Part shown: one piece after another, positions 1-5,115 of the stretch
How the letters are laid out: the number at the start of each line of letters is the position of its first letter
How positions within the stretch are numbered: the stretch's first letter is position 1
NCBI GenBank assembly: GCA_003155275.1
Contig: PMCC01000048.1
Location: forward strand, 32,520-38,915
Origin: Actinomycetota bacterium
Lineage (GTDB): Bacteria > Actinomycetota > Humimicrobiia > Humimicrobiales > Humimicrobiaceae
Length of the DNA: 6,396 nucleotides
Direction: 5' to 3'
The notes under the pieces: model-generated
Databases searched by the model: none
What the model saw: only the letters and a program-made list of their open reading frames with translations
Told to the model about the DNA's origin: nothing
Program-made: the position numbers and the translations under genes

Positions 1-507
1 CCAGATTATGATATCAGGCCCACGCAGGATCGTGTCAAAGAGAGCATTTTTAGTGTGCTTGGCAGGGATTTGGAGGAAAGCAGGGTTCTTGACCTTTTTT
101 CAGGATCCGGGTCCCTCGGGCTGGAAGCAATTAGCAGAGGAGCAGAAAAAGTTTATTTTGTTGATAACAGCCTTAAATCAATAAAACTTATAAAAAGTAA
201 TCTGGGACTTCTTAAAAACAATGGTTGTGAATGCAAAGTTATAAAATGCGATATTTTCAGGTTTTTGGAGCACTTTGACGATTTCACGGCTGACTTTGTT
301 TTTCTTGATCCGCCATATAAAATAGAATCTTTAGTGATGCGGGAAATTTTCAGTATCCTATTAAATAAGCCTGAGATTTTAAAAAATGCCACAATAGTCT
401 ATGAGTATTTTTCAAAACGGGATATATCTGGCGAGATAGGAAAATTAAAAATAATTAAAAATTCCCATTTTGGAGATAAAATAGTCTCTTATATTCAGCA
501 CGAATAA
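1..507 (+). CDS. rsmD: 16S rRNA (guanine-N2) methyltransferase RsmD, 5'-truncated by window edge
   Basis: RsmD transfers a methyl group from SAM to the N2 of a guanine in 16S rRNA (G966 in E. coli) during small-subunit assembly. The reading frame is open from base 1 and starts with PDYDIRPTQDRVKESIFSVL, the conserved N-terminal RsmD segment (RPTxDRVREAxFxxL). The GTG at 55 is therefore an internal valine and not the start. Roughly 15-20 N-terminal residues should lie to the left of the window. The SAM-binding motif LDLFSGSGSLGLEA follows at about codons 30-43 of the visible frame, and the catalytic motif DPPY is encoded at 307-318. The visible 168 codons plus the missing start fit the usual family length of about 180-190. 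In Gram-positive genomes rsmD normally sits directly before coaD, as here. The identification is secure; only the start is unseen. Confidence 0.95.
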   Translation, partial: PDYDIRPTQDRVKESIFSVLGRDLEESRVLDLFSGSGSLGLEAISRGAEKVYFVDNSLKSIKLIKSNLGLLKNNGCECKVIKCDIFRFLEHFDDFTADFVFLDPPYKIESLVMREIFSILLNKPEILKNATIVYEYFSKRDISGEIGKLKIIKNSHFGDKIVSYIQHE

Positions 508-575
508 CTAAAAACTATTTTGCACCAGCAGCTTTCGGATTTAACAGTCAAAAAAAAGATTTGTTGCTTTATTTA

Positions 576-602
576 AAAATCTGTTTCAACAGGTTTTATT
601 TT
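576..602 (+). terminator. Candidate intrinsic terminator after rsmD
   Basis: The arms AAAATCTGTT (576-585) and AACAGGTTTT (588-597) can pair with one G-U. The innermost pair must open to leave a four-base loop, giving about nine pairs. The 3' arm merges into a T-rich run (GTTTTATTTT). The stem has few G-C pairs, so termination may be weak. It lies 70 bp past the rsmD stop and just upstream of the coaD -10 candidate. Confidence 0.4.
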
Positions 603-615
603 AAATTGTTTTTAA

Positions 616-621
616 TATAAT
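616..621 (+). promoter_or_regulatory. Candidate -10 box for coaD
   Basis: A perfect TATAAT lies in a very AT-rich stretch, 45 bp before the preferred coaD ATG. I see no convincing -35 hexamer at 16-18 bp, so this is a weak prediction based on one box. It would start transcription near 628 and give a leader of about 40 nt. Confidence 0.3.
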
Positions 622-666
622 ATATCATTGTCTTTCTTTAATAATTTTTTTACAGTGGTGAATTCT

Positions 667-1149
667 ATGGAAAATATTGCTTTGTGTCCGGGGACTTACG
701 ATCCTATTACAGAGGGCCATAGGGATGTTATTAATCGAAGTGCCAGGGTTTTTGATAAAGTAATAGTTGCTGTTTCAAAGAGCAACAGAAAAAAACCTGT
801 TTACTCTCTTGCCCAGAGGGTTGAATTTGCGAAAACAGTGTTCAAAGATACTGGCAATGTAGAAGTAATTTCTTTTGATGGTTTAATGATAGATATTGCA
901 GCAAAGTTGCACGTAAATGTGATAGTCAAGGGATTGAGGGCCATATCAGATTTTGAAAATGAATTCCAAATGGCCCAGATAAATAAAAAATTAAATCCTG
1001 AAATTGAAACTATGTTTTTGGTGACAAACCCGTTATATGCTTATCTGAGCTCAAGCGCTGTAAAGGAAGTAGCAAGCTTTAACGGCTGTATAAGCGGACT
1101 TGTCCCGAAAGAAATAGAAGCAGATATTGTTGAAAAGTTTAAAAAATAA
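667..1149 (+). CDS. coaD: Phosphopantetheine adenylyltransferase CoaD
   Basis: CoaD adenylylates 4'-phosphopantetheine with ATP to form dephospho-CoA, the penultimate step of CoA synthesis in the cytoplasm. The protein opens MENIALCPGTYDPITEGH, with the nucleotidyltransferase TxGH motif at residues 15-18. VKGLRAISDFENEFQMA (87-103) and SSSAVKE (128-134) are also family signatures. Starting at ATG 667 gives 160 residues, the normal size for the family. The frame is open upstream to a TTG at 628, but that start adds 13 residues (SFFNNFFTVVNS and similar) with no family counterpart. The ribosome site is modest: GGTG at 657-660. The next gene starts 13 bp after the stop, so the two are probably co-transcribed. 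CoaD feeds the CoA pool that supplies the prosthetic group of the acyl carrier protein encoded further along. Confidence 0.96.
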   Translation: MENIALCPGTYDPITEGHRDVINRSARVFDKVIVAVSKSNRKKPVYSLAQRVEFAKTVFKDTGNVEVISFDGLMIDIAAKLHVNVIVKGLRAISDFENEFQMAQINKKLNPEIETMFLVTNPLYAYLSSSAVKEVASFNGCISGLVPKEIEADIVEKFKK

Positions 1150-1162
1150 AACAGGGGTGATT

Positions 1163-1624
1163 ATGGATACAATAGAATTGATTGACAAACTTGAAGAGAT
1201 TATTGGTAAAAGCAAAAAAATACCGTTTTCATCAAATTTTATAATAAACGAAAATGAGATATATGAGATCCTTGATGAGCTCCGAAATGTGATGCCTGAA
1301 GAGTTCAAACAGGCGAGGTGGATTGTCAAGGAACGGGAAAATATGCTCGAAGAGGCAAAAAGACAGGCAGGCAGGATATTAGGCGAAGCAGAGGAAAAAG
1401 CTGGGGAATTGATAAGCCAGAGCGAGATAATGAAAAATGCCGTTAAAAAATCTGATGAGATTATTTCTCTTTCAGAAGCCAAAGCAAGAACACTCAGGCT
1501 GGAAGCGGAAGACTATTCTGATGAAAAACTTGCAAACCTTGAGGCGGTTGTCTATAAAATACTAAGTGCGGTTGAAAAGGGAAGAGAACAGTTTAAATCT
1601 TCCGGCGCCATAAACAACAGCTAA
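1163..1624 (+). CDS. Coiled-coil DivIVA/ATP-synthase-b-like protein of the coaD-rpmF region
   Basis: This is a conserved protein of uncertain function. Homologues beside coaD in Bacillota and Actinomycetota are usually annotated as 'ATPase', 'ATP synthase F0 subunit B-like' or 'DivIVA-like cell division initiation protein'. I take ATG 1163 as the start because AGGGGTGA (1153-1160) is a good ribosome site just before it. A longer frame from TTG 1127 would overlap the end of coaD. The 153-residue product has a short N-terminal part with IPFSSNFIINENEIYEILDE (20-39), a segment typical of this group. A long charged helix, rich in Glu, Lys and Ala, follows at about 45-145 and is probably a coiled coil (EEAKRQAGRILGEAEEKAGE). 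There is no signal peptide, membrane segment or Walker motif, so names implying a membrane ATPase subunit are not supported. A scaffold or cell-division role is inference. Confidence 0.8.
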   Translation: MDTIELIDKLEEIIGKSKKIPFSSNFIINENEIYEILDELRNVMPEEFKQARWIVKERENMLEEAKRQAGRILGEAEEKAGELISQSEIMKNAVKKSDEIISLSEAKARTLRLEAEDYSDEKLANLEAVVYKILSAVEKGREQFKSSGAINNS

Positions 1625-1663
1625 AAATTCTTTAATATTTTTTGAATGAGGCAGGATATTTTG

Positions 1664-1691
1664 TTGATTAATTATTTTTATATGGTATATT
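1664..1691 (+). promoter_or_regulatory. Candidate promoter for rpmF
   Basis: TTGATT (1664-1669) and TATATT (1686-1691) are separated by 16 bp and resemble a housekeeping sigma promoter. Initiation near 1698 would give a leader of about 70 nt before the rpmF GTG. A second possible -10, TATAAT at 1746-1751, has no -35 partner and would place the start immediately before the Shine-Dalgarno sequence. Confidence 0.4.
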
Positions 1692-1758
1692 GACTTATCC
1701 GTTGTTTGTATTCTTATCCTATAACAGGATCGTAGCGTACTAATATATAATTTTTTTC

Positions 1759-1765
1759 AGGAGGT
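1759..1765 (+). promoter_or_regulatory. Strong Shine-Dalgarno sequence of rpmF
   Basis: AGGAGGT lies five bases before GTG 1771. It is the best ribosome-binding site in the window after that of acpP and fixes the GTG as the start of L32, as expected for a highly expressed ribosomal protein. Confidence 0.85.
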
Positions 1766-1770
1766 TTATT

Positions 1771-2130
1771 GTGGCAGCAGTTCCAAAAGGTAAAAGGTCC
1801 AAATCAAAAAGGGACATGAAGCGCAATGGTTTTAAACTAGGCGTATTAAGTGTTGTAGAGTGCCCAAGATGCCGTGCAAAAAAAGTTGCTCACAGGGTAT
1901 GCACTGCTTGCGGTTATTATGACAACAAAGAAATAATAAAGATAAAGGTCAAGAGCAAAGTTCCGGCCACACCGGAAGAAAAAGCTAAAGCCAAAGCTGA
2001 AGCAAAGGCTAAAGCTAAAGTTAAAGCCAAAAGCACACCGGGAAGAGGCAGAAGATTTGCAGGACCTGTCAAGAAAGAAGCTAAGACTGTAAAACCAGAA
2101 AAGAAAGAAACTGAACTTGCGGCAATATAA
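1771..2130 (+). CDS. rpmF: 50S ribosomal protein L32 with a long Lys/Ala-rich C-terminal extension
   Basis: L32 is a small zinc-ribbon protein of the large ribosomal subunit. Residues 1-56 are a normal L32: an AAVPKGKRSKSKRD N-terminus matching the usual AVPKRKTSKSRRD, then C31-x2-C34 and C44-x2-C47 (ECPRC, RVCTACGYY) as the zinc ligands. The usual protein ends close to residue 57-60, but here the frame continues in phase to residue 119. The tail includes EEKAKAKAEAKAKAKVKAK (69-87), then TPGRGRRFAGP (89-99) and a KKE-rich end. It is strongly basic, low in complexity and probably disordered. No frameshift or joining is needed: one frame with one stop at 2128-2130. Usually a DUF177 (YceD) gene sits just upstream; here the preceding gene is the coiled-coil one and no DUF177 is present. 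Confidence 0.95.
   Translation: MAAVPKGKRSKSKRDMKRNGFKLGVLSVVECPRCRAKKVAHRVCTACGYYDNKEIIKIKVKSKVPATPEEKAKAKAEAKAKAKVKAKSTPGRGRRFAGPVKKEAKTVKPEKKETELAAI
1981..2028 (+). repeat. Hexanucleotide-like tandem repeat encoding the Lys-Ala run of L32
   Basis: Eight consecutive six-base units vary around AAAGCT (AAAGCT, AAAGCC, AAAGCT, GAAGCA, AAGGCT, AAAGCT, AAAGTT, AAAGCC) and encode Lys-Ala dipeptides with one Glu and one Val substitution. The differences lie largely at synonymous positions. This suggests an older tandem expansion kept at the protein level rather than a fresh slippage array. Confidence 0.85.
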
Positions 2131-2165
2131 GTACTTTTTTTAAAGGGAAAAAATCAAGCATTAAA

Positions 2166-2206
2166 AAACAACCAGTAGTAGGTGTTTTGCGGCACTGGTT
2201 TGTTTG
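2166..2206 (+). terminator. Candidate terminator after rpmF
   Basis: ACCAGT-side and ACTGGT-side arms (AACCAGT 2170-2176, ACTGGTT 2194-2200) form seven pairs. Four more pairs (2166-2169 with 2202-2205) follow past one bulged T. The loop is 17 nt. The 3' arm is TTTGTTTG rather than a clean T run, so efficiency is uncertain. Its position, 36 bp past the L32 stop, suits termination. Confidence 0.42.
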
Positions 2207-2248
2207 TGACCGCAGATTTAATCTGACACCACAATGGTTAATGATTAA

Positions 2249-2294
2249 TTTTCAAATATATAGACCAGACAAAACTTTTCAAATACAAAGACCA
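2249..2294 (+). repeat. Tandem imperfect 19-bp direct repeat
   Basis: TTTTCAAATATATAGACCA (2249-2267) and TTTTCAAATACAAAGACCA (2276-2294) match at 17 of 19 positions, with a repeat period of 27 bp. They lie about 70-110 bp before the extended -10 of the downstream gene. Paired sites like this may bind a regulator, but this is inference; no known operator is recognised. Confidence 0.75.
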
Positions 2295-2356
2295 TAAAAG
2301 ACATTTTAAAATCCTGCAGTGTTGTTGAAGATTTTACAGTTTGGCATTGCATTTCC

Positions 2357-2365
2357 TGATATAAT
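2357..2365 (+). promoter_or_regulatory. Extended -10 promoter for the BioD/DRTGG gene
   Basis: TGATATAAT is a perfect extended -10 element (TG-n-TATAAT), which can work without a strong -35. TTTACA at 2333-2338 is too far upstream (21 bp) to be an ideal -35. Initiation near 2372 would give a leader of about 90 nt. Confidence 0.5.
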
Positions 2366-2461
2366 GGAATTGTACATGAACCCTCCGGTTAGAAAAGAAT
2401 CTTGCATAGGTTCGGTGGATGGGGATGTAAGGATTAAAATAAAAGAGTAGAAGGGGTATTT

Positions 2462-3526
2462 ATGAAACCTTTACTGTTTGCTTCCAACCAGGCATATTCA
2501 GGTAAAAGCTCCTTTTGTGTCGGCATCGGCATATTGTTGAAGGAAAAGGGTTATAAAGTGGGATATATGAAGCCCATTATCACATTGCCTTTTCCAATCG
2601 AAGGCCAGATAGCAGATGAAGATGCGAAGTATATATCAAAATTGTTTGATATCAATGATGATATAAGTGATATAAGCCCTGTTAATTACATCGAACTTTT
2701 AAGGACCGTAAGCCCAAAAAATCTTGAAAAAAATCCTGAAAATTTTCTTGATAAAATAGGAAAATCATATGAAAAACTATCTGCCGGCAGGGACATACTT
2801 CTTATAGAGGGCGCAAGGACAATAGAGGATGGCATGCATCTGGGTATCTCGGCGCGTGAGATTTGCAGGAAAGTAGATGCAAAAGTCATAGTTATTGTCA
2901 GGTATGCTGACGAAATGCTGGACAAAGTACTTTACTACTCAGAATTTTTCCAGGACACTTTAGCCGGGATTATTGTAAATCTTGTCCCCGGTGAATATGT
3001 AAATAGATTGAAAACTGAAGTCTTTCCCTATCTGGAAAAAAATAAAATAAAAATATTCGGTTATGTAACTTCTGATAATATTTTATCGTCTGTCAGTGTG
3101 AAAGATATAGCGGCCCATTTGGAGGCAAAGGTTCTCTCAGCAGAGGAAAAGCAGGGGGAACTGGTTGAAGCCTTCATGCTTGGGGCAATGGGACATGATT
3201 TGGCCTTGAGCTATTTTAAGACGAAAACAGAAAAAGCAGTTATAACCGGAGGCGACAGGGCAGACATACAGCTGGCAGCGCTTGAAACCGGCACAAAATG
3301 CCTTATTTTAACAGGCAATTTTTCACCCAGCTCGATAGTTGTGGGCCGGGCGCAGGATCTTGGGGTACCGATTTTGCTGGTAAAGTATGATTCCATTACA
3401 ACTATCGAGAAATTAAATGAAATACTTGGGCATACCGGTTTTCATGAATTCAAAAAAATCGATAAAATAGTAAAGATCACAAGAGATTCTATAGATTTGG
3501 AAGCTATCATTTCAAGTGTTGAGTAG
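2462..3526 (+). CDS. BioD-like P-loop plus DRTGG-domain protein ('phosphotransacetylase family', no Pta catalytic domain)
   Basis: The 354-residue protein resembles the N-terminal regulatory half of long phosphate acetyltransferases. The first part (about 1-210) is a dethiobiotin-synthetase-like P-loop domain. Its nucleotide motif is NQAYSGKS (9-16), with Asn in place of the first Walker-A Gly. VGYMKPI (33-39) and LLIEGART (113-120) are also present, and GIIVNLVPGE (169-178) corresponds to the NRV/NLV region of the fold. The second part (about 215-330) is a DRTGG domain with ITGGDRADIQLAALET (261-276). The phosphotransacetylase catalytic domain is absent, so it should not be called Pta enzymatically. 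Family members occur as stand-alone proteins of about 350 residues with unknown activity. Start ATG 2462 follows AAGGGG (2451-2456). The gene stands alone between rpmF and plsX, and a link to acetyl-CoA or acyl-phosphate metabolism is inference. Confidence 0.85.
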   Translation: MKPLLFASNQAYSGKSSFCVGIGILLKEKGYKVGYMKPIITLPFPIEGQIADEDAKYISKLFDINDDISDISPVNYIELLRTVSPKNLEKNPENFLDKIGKSYEKLSAGRDILLIEGARTIEDGMHLGISAREICRKVDAKVIVIVRYADEMLDKVLYYSEFFQDTLAGIIVNLVPGEYVNRLKTEVFPYLEKNKIKIFGYVTSDNILSSVSVKDIAAHLEAKVLSAEEKQGELVEAFMLGAMGHDLALSYFKTKTEKAVITGGDRADIQLAALETGTKCLILTGNFSPSSIVVGRAQDLGVPILLVKYDSITTIEKLNEILGHTGFHEFKKIDKIVKITRDSIDLEAIISSVE

Positions 3527-3565
3527 ATAGAGATATCGAATAAAATGCAGTGAGAGATAAAGTTG

Positions 3566-3585
3566 CTGCCTCGAATGCCGGGCAG
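3566..3585 (+). other. Short hairpin downstream of the BioD/DRTGG gene
   Basis: CTGCCT (3566-3571) pairs with GGGCAG (3580-3585) through one wobble pair around an eight-base loop. No T-run follows, so it is not a standard terminator. It may be part of the plsX leader or a processing site. Confidence 0.35.
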
Positions 3586-3598
3586 AGTGAGCTATAAA

Positions 3599-3623
3599 TC
3601 TCAATTATTGAGAAGAAGTTTTT
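3599..3623 (+). terminator. Weak terminator-like hairpin between the BioD/DRTGG gene and plsX
   Basis: TCTCAA-TTA-TTGAGA (3599-3613) is a perfect six-pair stem with a three-base loop. A TTTTT run at 3619-3623 follows after a five-base gap. The stem is short and low in G-C. GAGAT at 3554-3558 could compete for ATCTC at 3598-3602, so two alternative folds exist. Confidence 0.3.
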
Positions 3624-3656
3624 AAAAAAAAATATAGAAGTAAAAACCATAAATCT

Positions 3657-4700
3657 ATGGAAGAAAAAGTTATAAGTTCACTGCCTTTAAAACCGGAGAT
3701 AATAATAGACGCAATGGGGGGAGATTTTGCCCCGGATGAGATAATAAAAGGCGCCATACAGGGAAGGGCTGATTTCGATGTGGAAATTACTCTTGCCGGC
3801 AATAAAGCCCGGATTGTAGCAAGCGCTGAAAGGTGCGGATTGTCGCTTGAAGGAATCCGAATCGCTGACGCTATCCAGGATGTAAGCATGGATGACGCGC
3901 CTTCGGATGTTATAAAGCATAAAAAGAATTCATCCATCTATATTGGAACGGAACTTGCATCCAAAAATAGAAACAGCGCTTTTCTTTCAGCAGGCAATAC
4001 CGGCGCAGCTATGGCATGTTCACTTATCAATATGAGAAAGATAGAAGGTATATTAAGGCCGGCCATTGCAACTGTTATTCCATTAGGAAGTAAAAGATTT
4101 ATATTACTGGATGTAGGCGCAAATGCTGATATAAAACCGGAATATCTTAAACAGTTTGGGATAATGGGCAGTATTTATTGTAAAGAGATATTTAAAACTA
4201 CAAAACCCAGGGTGGCGCTCTTAAATGTTGGTTCGGAAGAAAAAAAAGGAAATGAAGTTTCAAAGGAGAGCCATAAATTATTAAAGAATGCAAATATAAA
4301 TTTCATAGGCAATGTTGAAGGAAGGGATATATTTAATGATGCCGCGGATGTTGTGGTTTGCGATGGTTTTGTCGGAAACATACTTCTAAAGGCGTTTGAG
4401 GGCATGGCAGGGTTCTTTTTTAAGGAAATAAAAGAGGTATTTTACAGTAATATGATGACAAAGCTTTCAGCCTTGATTGTAAGAAATAATTTAAGAGTAA
4501 TGAAGCAGAAATTTGATTATGAGGAATATGGCGGCGCTTTACTTTTAGGAATTGATGGCATTACAATTATTAGCCACGGCAGTTCAAAAGCAAAAGCCAT
4601 AAGAAATGCAATAAGGCTCGGTGCAGGAAGTTTAAAAGGCGGTATAGTAAGCAAAATAAAAGAAGAAATAAACAGTTTAAATAACAATTTAGAAAGCTAA
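3657..4700 (+). CDS. plsX: Phosphate acyltransferase PlsX
   Basis: PlsX is a peripheral membrane enzyme that converts acyl-ACP and phosphate into acyl-phosphate, the donor used by PlsY for the first acylation of glycerol-3-phosphate. The family signatures are clear: DAMGGDFAPDEIIKGA (18-33), SAGNTGAAMA (111-120), LDVGANAD (151-158), DVVVCDGFVGNILLKAFEG (231-249) and GIDGITIISHGSS (298-310). The 347 residues are slightly above the usual 330-340, because about 11 extra residues precede the usual start next to the IDAMGGD segment. ATG 3657 is the only standard start in the open frame before that motif, but it has almost no Shine-Dalgarno sequence (only GAAG around 3637-3640), so translation may be weak. 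acpP begins 12 bp after the stop, giving enzyme and carrier protein in one transcript. No fabH, fabD or fabG lies between them. Confidence 0.96.
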   Translation: MEEKVISSLPLKPEIIIDAMGGDFAPDEIIKGAIQGRADFDVEITLAGNKARIVASAERCGLSLEGIRIADAIQDVSMDDAPSDVIKHKKNSSIYIGTELASKNRNSAFLSAGNTGAAMACSLINMRKIEGILRPAIATVIPLGSKRFILLDVGANADIKPEYLKQFGIMGSIYCKEIFKTTKPRVALLNVGSEEKKGNEVSKESHKLLKNANINFIGNVEGRDIFNDAADVVVCDGFVGNILLKAFEGMAGFFFKEIKEVFYSNMMTKLSALIVRNNLRVMKQKFDYEEYGGALLLGIDGITIISHGSSKAKAIRNAIRLGAGSLKGGIVSKIKEEINSLNNNLES

Positions 4701-4710
4701 GAGGAGGAAG
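4701..4710 (+). promoter_or_regulatory. Strong Shine-Dalgarno sequence of acpP
   Basis: GAGGAGGAAG immediately follows the plsX stop and precedes GTG 4713. It gives a very strong ribosome site and supports a GTG start. It also contrasts with the poor site of plsX, fitting higher synthesis of the carrier protein from a shared transcript. Confidence 0.85.
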
Positions 4711-4712
4711 TA

Positions 4713-4949
4713 GTGGAAAATTTTGACAAATTAAAAGAAATACTCGTGGATGTTCTTGGTGTAAAAGCTGATGATGTAAAGGCAGAGAGCAGATTTGTTG
4801 AAGACCTTGGTGCAGATTCCCTGGATCTGGTAGAGCTGATAATGTCTTTTGAGGATAAATTTGGTGTGGAAATAAGCGATGAGGCTGCTGAAAAGCTGGT
4901 TATCGTAAAAGATGTGCTGGATTTTATAGAGGCTAATTCAAAGAAATAA
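4713..4949 (+). CDS. acpP: Acyl carrier protein
   Basis: AcpP carries growing fatty acyl chains on a 4'-phosphopantetheine arm and delivers acyl groups to PlsX. The 78-residue acidic protein has the expected four-helix length. The attachment motif [10 protein letters not shown] places the modified serine at residue 36, followed by the recognition helix and the typical [17 protein letters not shown] segment (47-63). GTG 4713 is chosen because of the very strong ribosome site at 4701-4710. The gene is 12 bp downstream of plsX and probably in the same operon. The holo form depends on CoA, linking it to the coaD gene earlier in the window. No unusual residues are seen. Confidence 0.97.
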   Translation: MENFDKLKEILVDVLGVKADDVKAESRFVEDLGADSLDLVELIMSFEDKFGVEISDEAAEKLVIVKDVLDFIEANSKK

Positions 4950-4953
4950 AATA

Positions 4954-4976
4954 AACCGGTAGAAATTAATCCGGTT
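4954..4976 (+). other. Hairpin just after acpP
   Basis: AACCGG (4954-4959) and CCGGTT (4971-4976) are perfect six-base complements around an 11-base loop, five bases past the acpP stop. There is no T-run after it, so it is more likely an RNA-stabilising or processing stem than an intrinsic terminator. Confidence 0.5.
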
Positions 4977-5022
4977 GCTAAAAATAGTTATTTATAAGGA
5001 TGCAGATATTTTTGTGATTAAA

Positions 5023-5070
5023 GCCAACAGAGGGTGGGAGTCCTGGCGCTAAAACCCGGTGGAACCCTGG
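5023..5070 (+). ncRNA. Candidate structured leader element upstream of rnc (unassigned)
   Basis: A GC-rich island in an otherwise AT-rich gap can fold by hand into a compact structure. AGGGT (5031-5035) pairs with ACCCT (5064-5068). GGG (5036-5038) pairs with CCC (5055-5057), followed by AG/CT (5039-5040 with 5049-5050), with bulges AAAA and GGTGGA on the 3' side. The upstream GCCA (5023-5026) can pair with TGGC (5044-5047) in the loop, forming a pseudoknot. GGTGGGAGTCCTGG and GGTGGAACCCTGG are near copies of each other within it. Fragments recall cobalamin, SAM-I and T-box consensus strings, but no full match to any known class is seen. It lies 46 bp before the rnc ATG. Confidence 0.35.
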
Positions 5071-5115
5071 ATATGCTATTTGTAATAAATATTAATATTT
5101 GGTGCGTGGTTATAA

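Larger units (their letters stand above)
2131..2461. other. 331-bp intergenic region between rpmF and the BioD/DRTGG gene
   Basis: No recognisable gene is present. The stretch holds the terminator-like hairpin at 2166-2206 and two small palindromes: CAGATT-T-AATCTG (2213-2225) and TTAAT-G-ATTAA (2238-2248). It also holds the tandem repeat at 2249-2294 and the extended -10 promoter at 2357-2365. A 28-codon frame from ATG 2364 to TAG 2450 exists, but it has no ribosome site and no recognisable product. In many Bacillota relatives ackA or pta genes lie near rpmF; I see no remnant of acetate kinase here. Confidence 0.6.

Noticed and set aside
55..57. GTG as the start of rsmD
   Set aside because: The frame is open to base 1 and encodes the conserved RPTQDRVKES segment upstream, so this codon is internal.
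628..666. TTG 628 as the coaD start
   Set aside because: The 13 added residues have no counterpart in CoaD, the region overlaps the likely promoter, and ATG 667 gives the normal 160-residue protein.
1127..1162. TTG 1127 as the start of the coiled-coil gene
   Set aside because: It would overlap coaD and lacks a ribosome site, whereas ATG 1163 follows AGGGGTGA at good spacing.
1731..1748. FapR-type operator upstream of rpmF
   Set aside because: GTACTAAT matches one half of the known FapR site, but the other half is absent and the gene is a ribosomal protein.
2131..2461. Decayed acetate kinase or pta pseudogene in the intergenic stretch
   Set aside because: Translation of the readable frames shows no acetate kinase or phosphotransacetylase motif; the sequence is AT-rich and frame-broken throughout.
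5023..5070. Cobalamin riboswitch, SAM-I riboswitch or T-box leader before rnc
   Set aside because: Short strings match each consensus (GGTGnGAnTCC-GGCGCT, AGAG-GTGG...AAACCCGG, GGTGGAACC), but the rest of each core, the expected length and a terminator or sequester stem are missing. A vitamin or amino-acid switch is also unexpected before rnc.
5001..5080. tRNA gene
   Set aside because: No cloverleaf can be formed and there is no GGTTCRA T-loop or matching acceptor stem.
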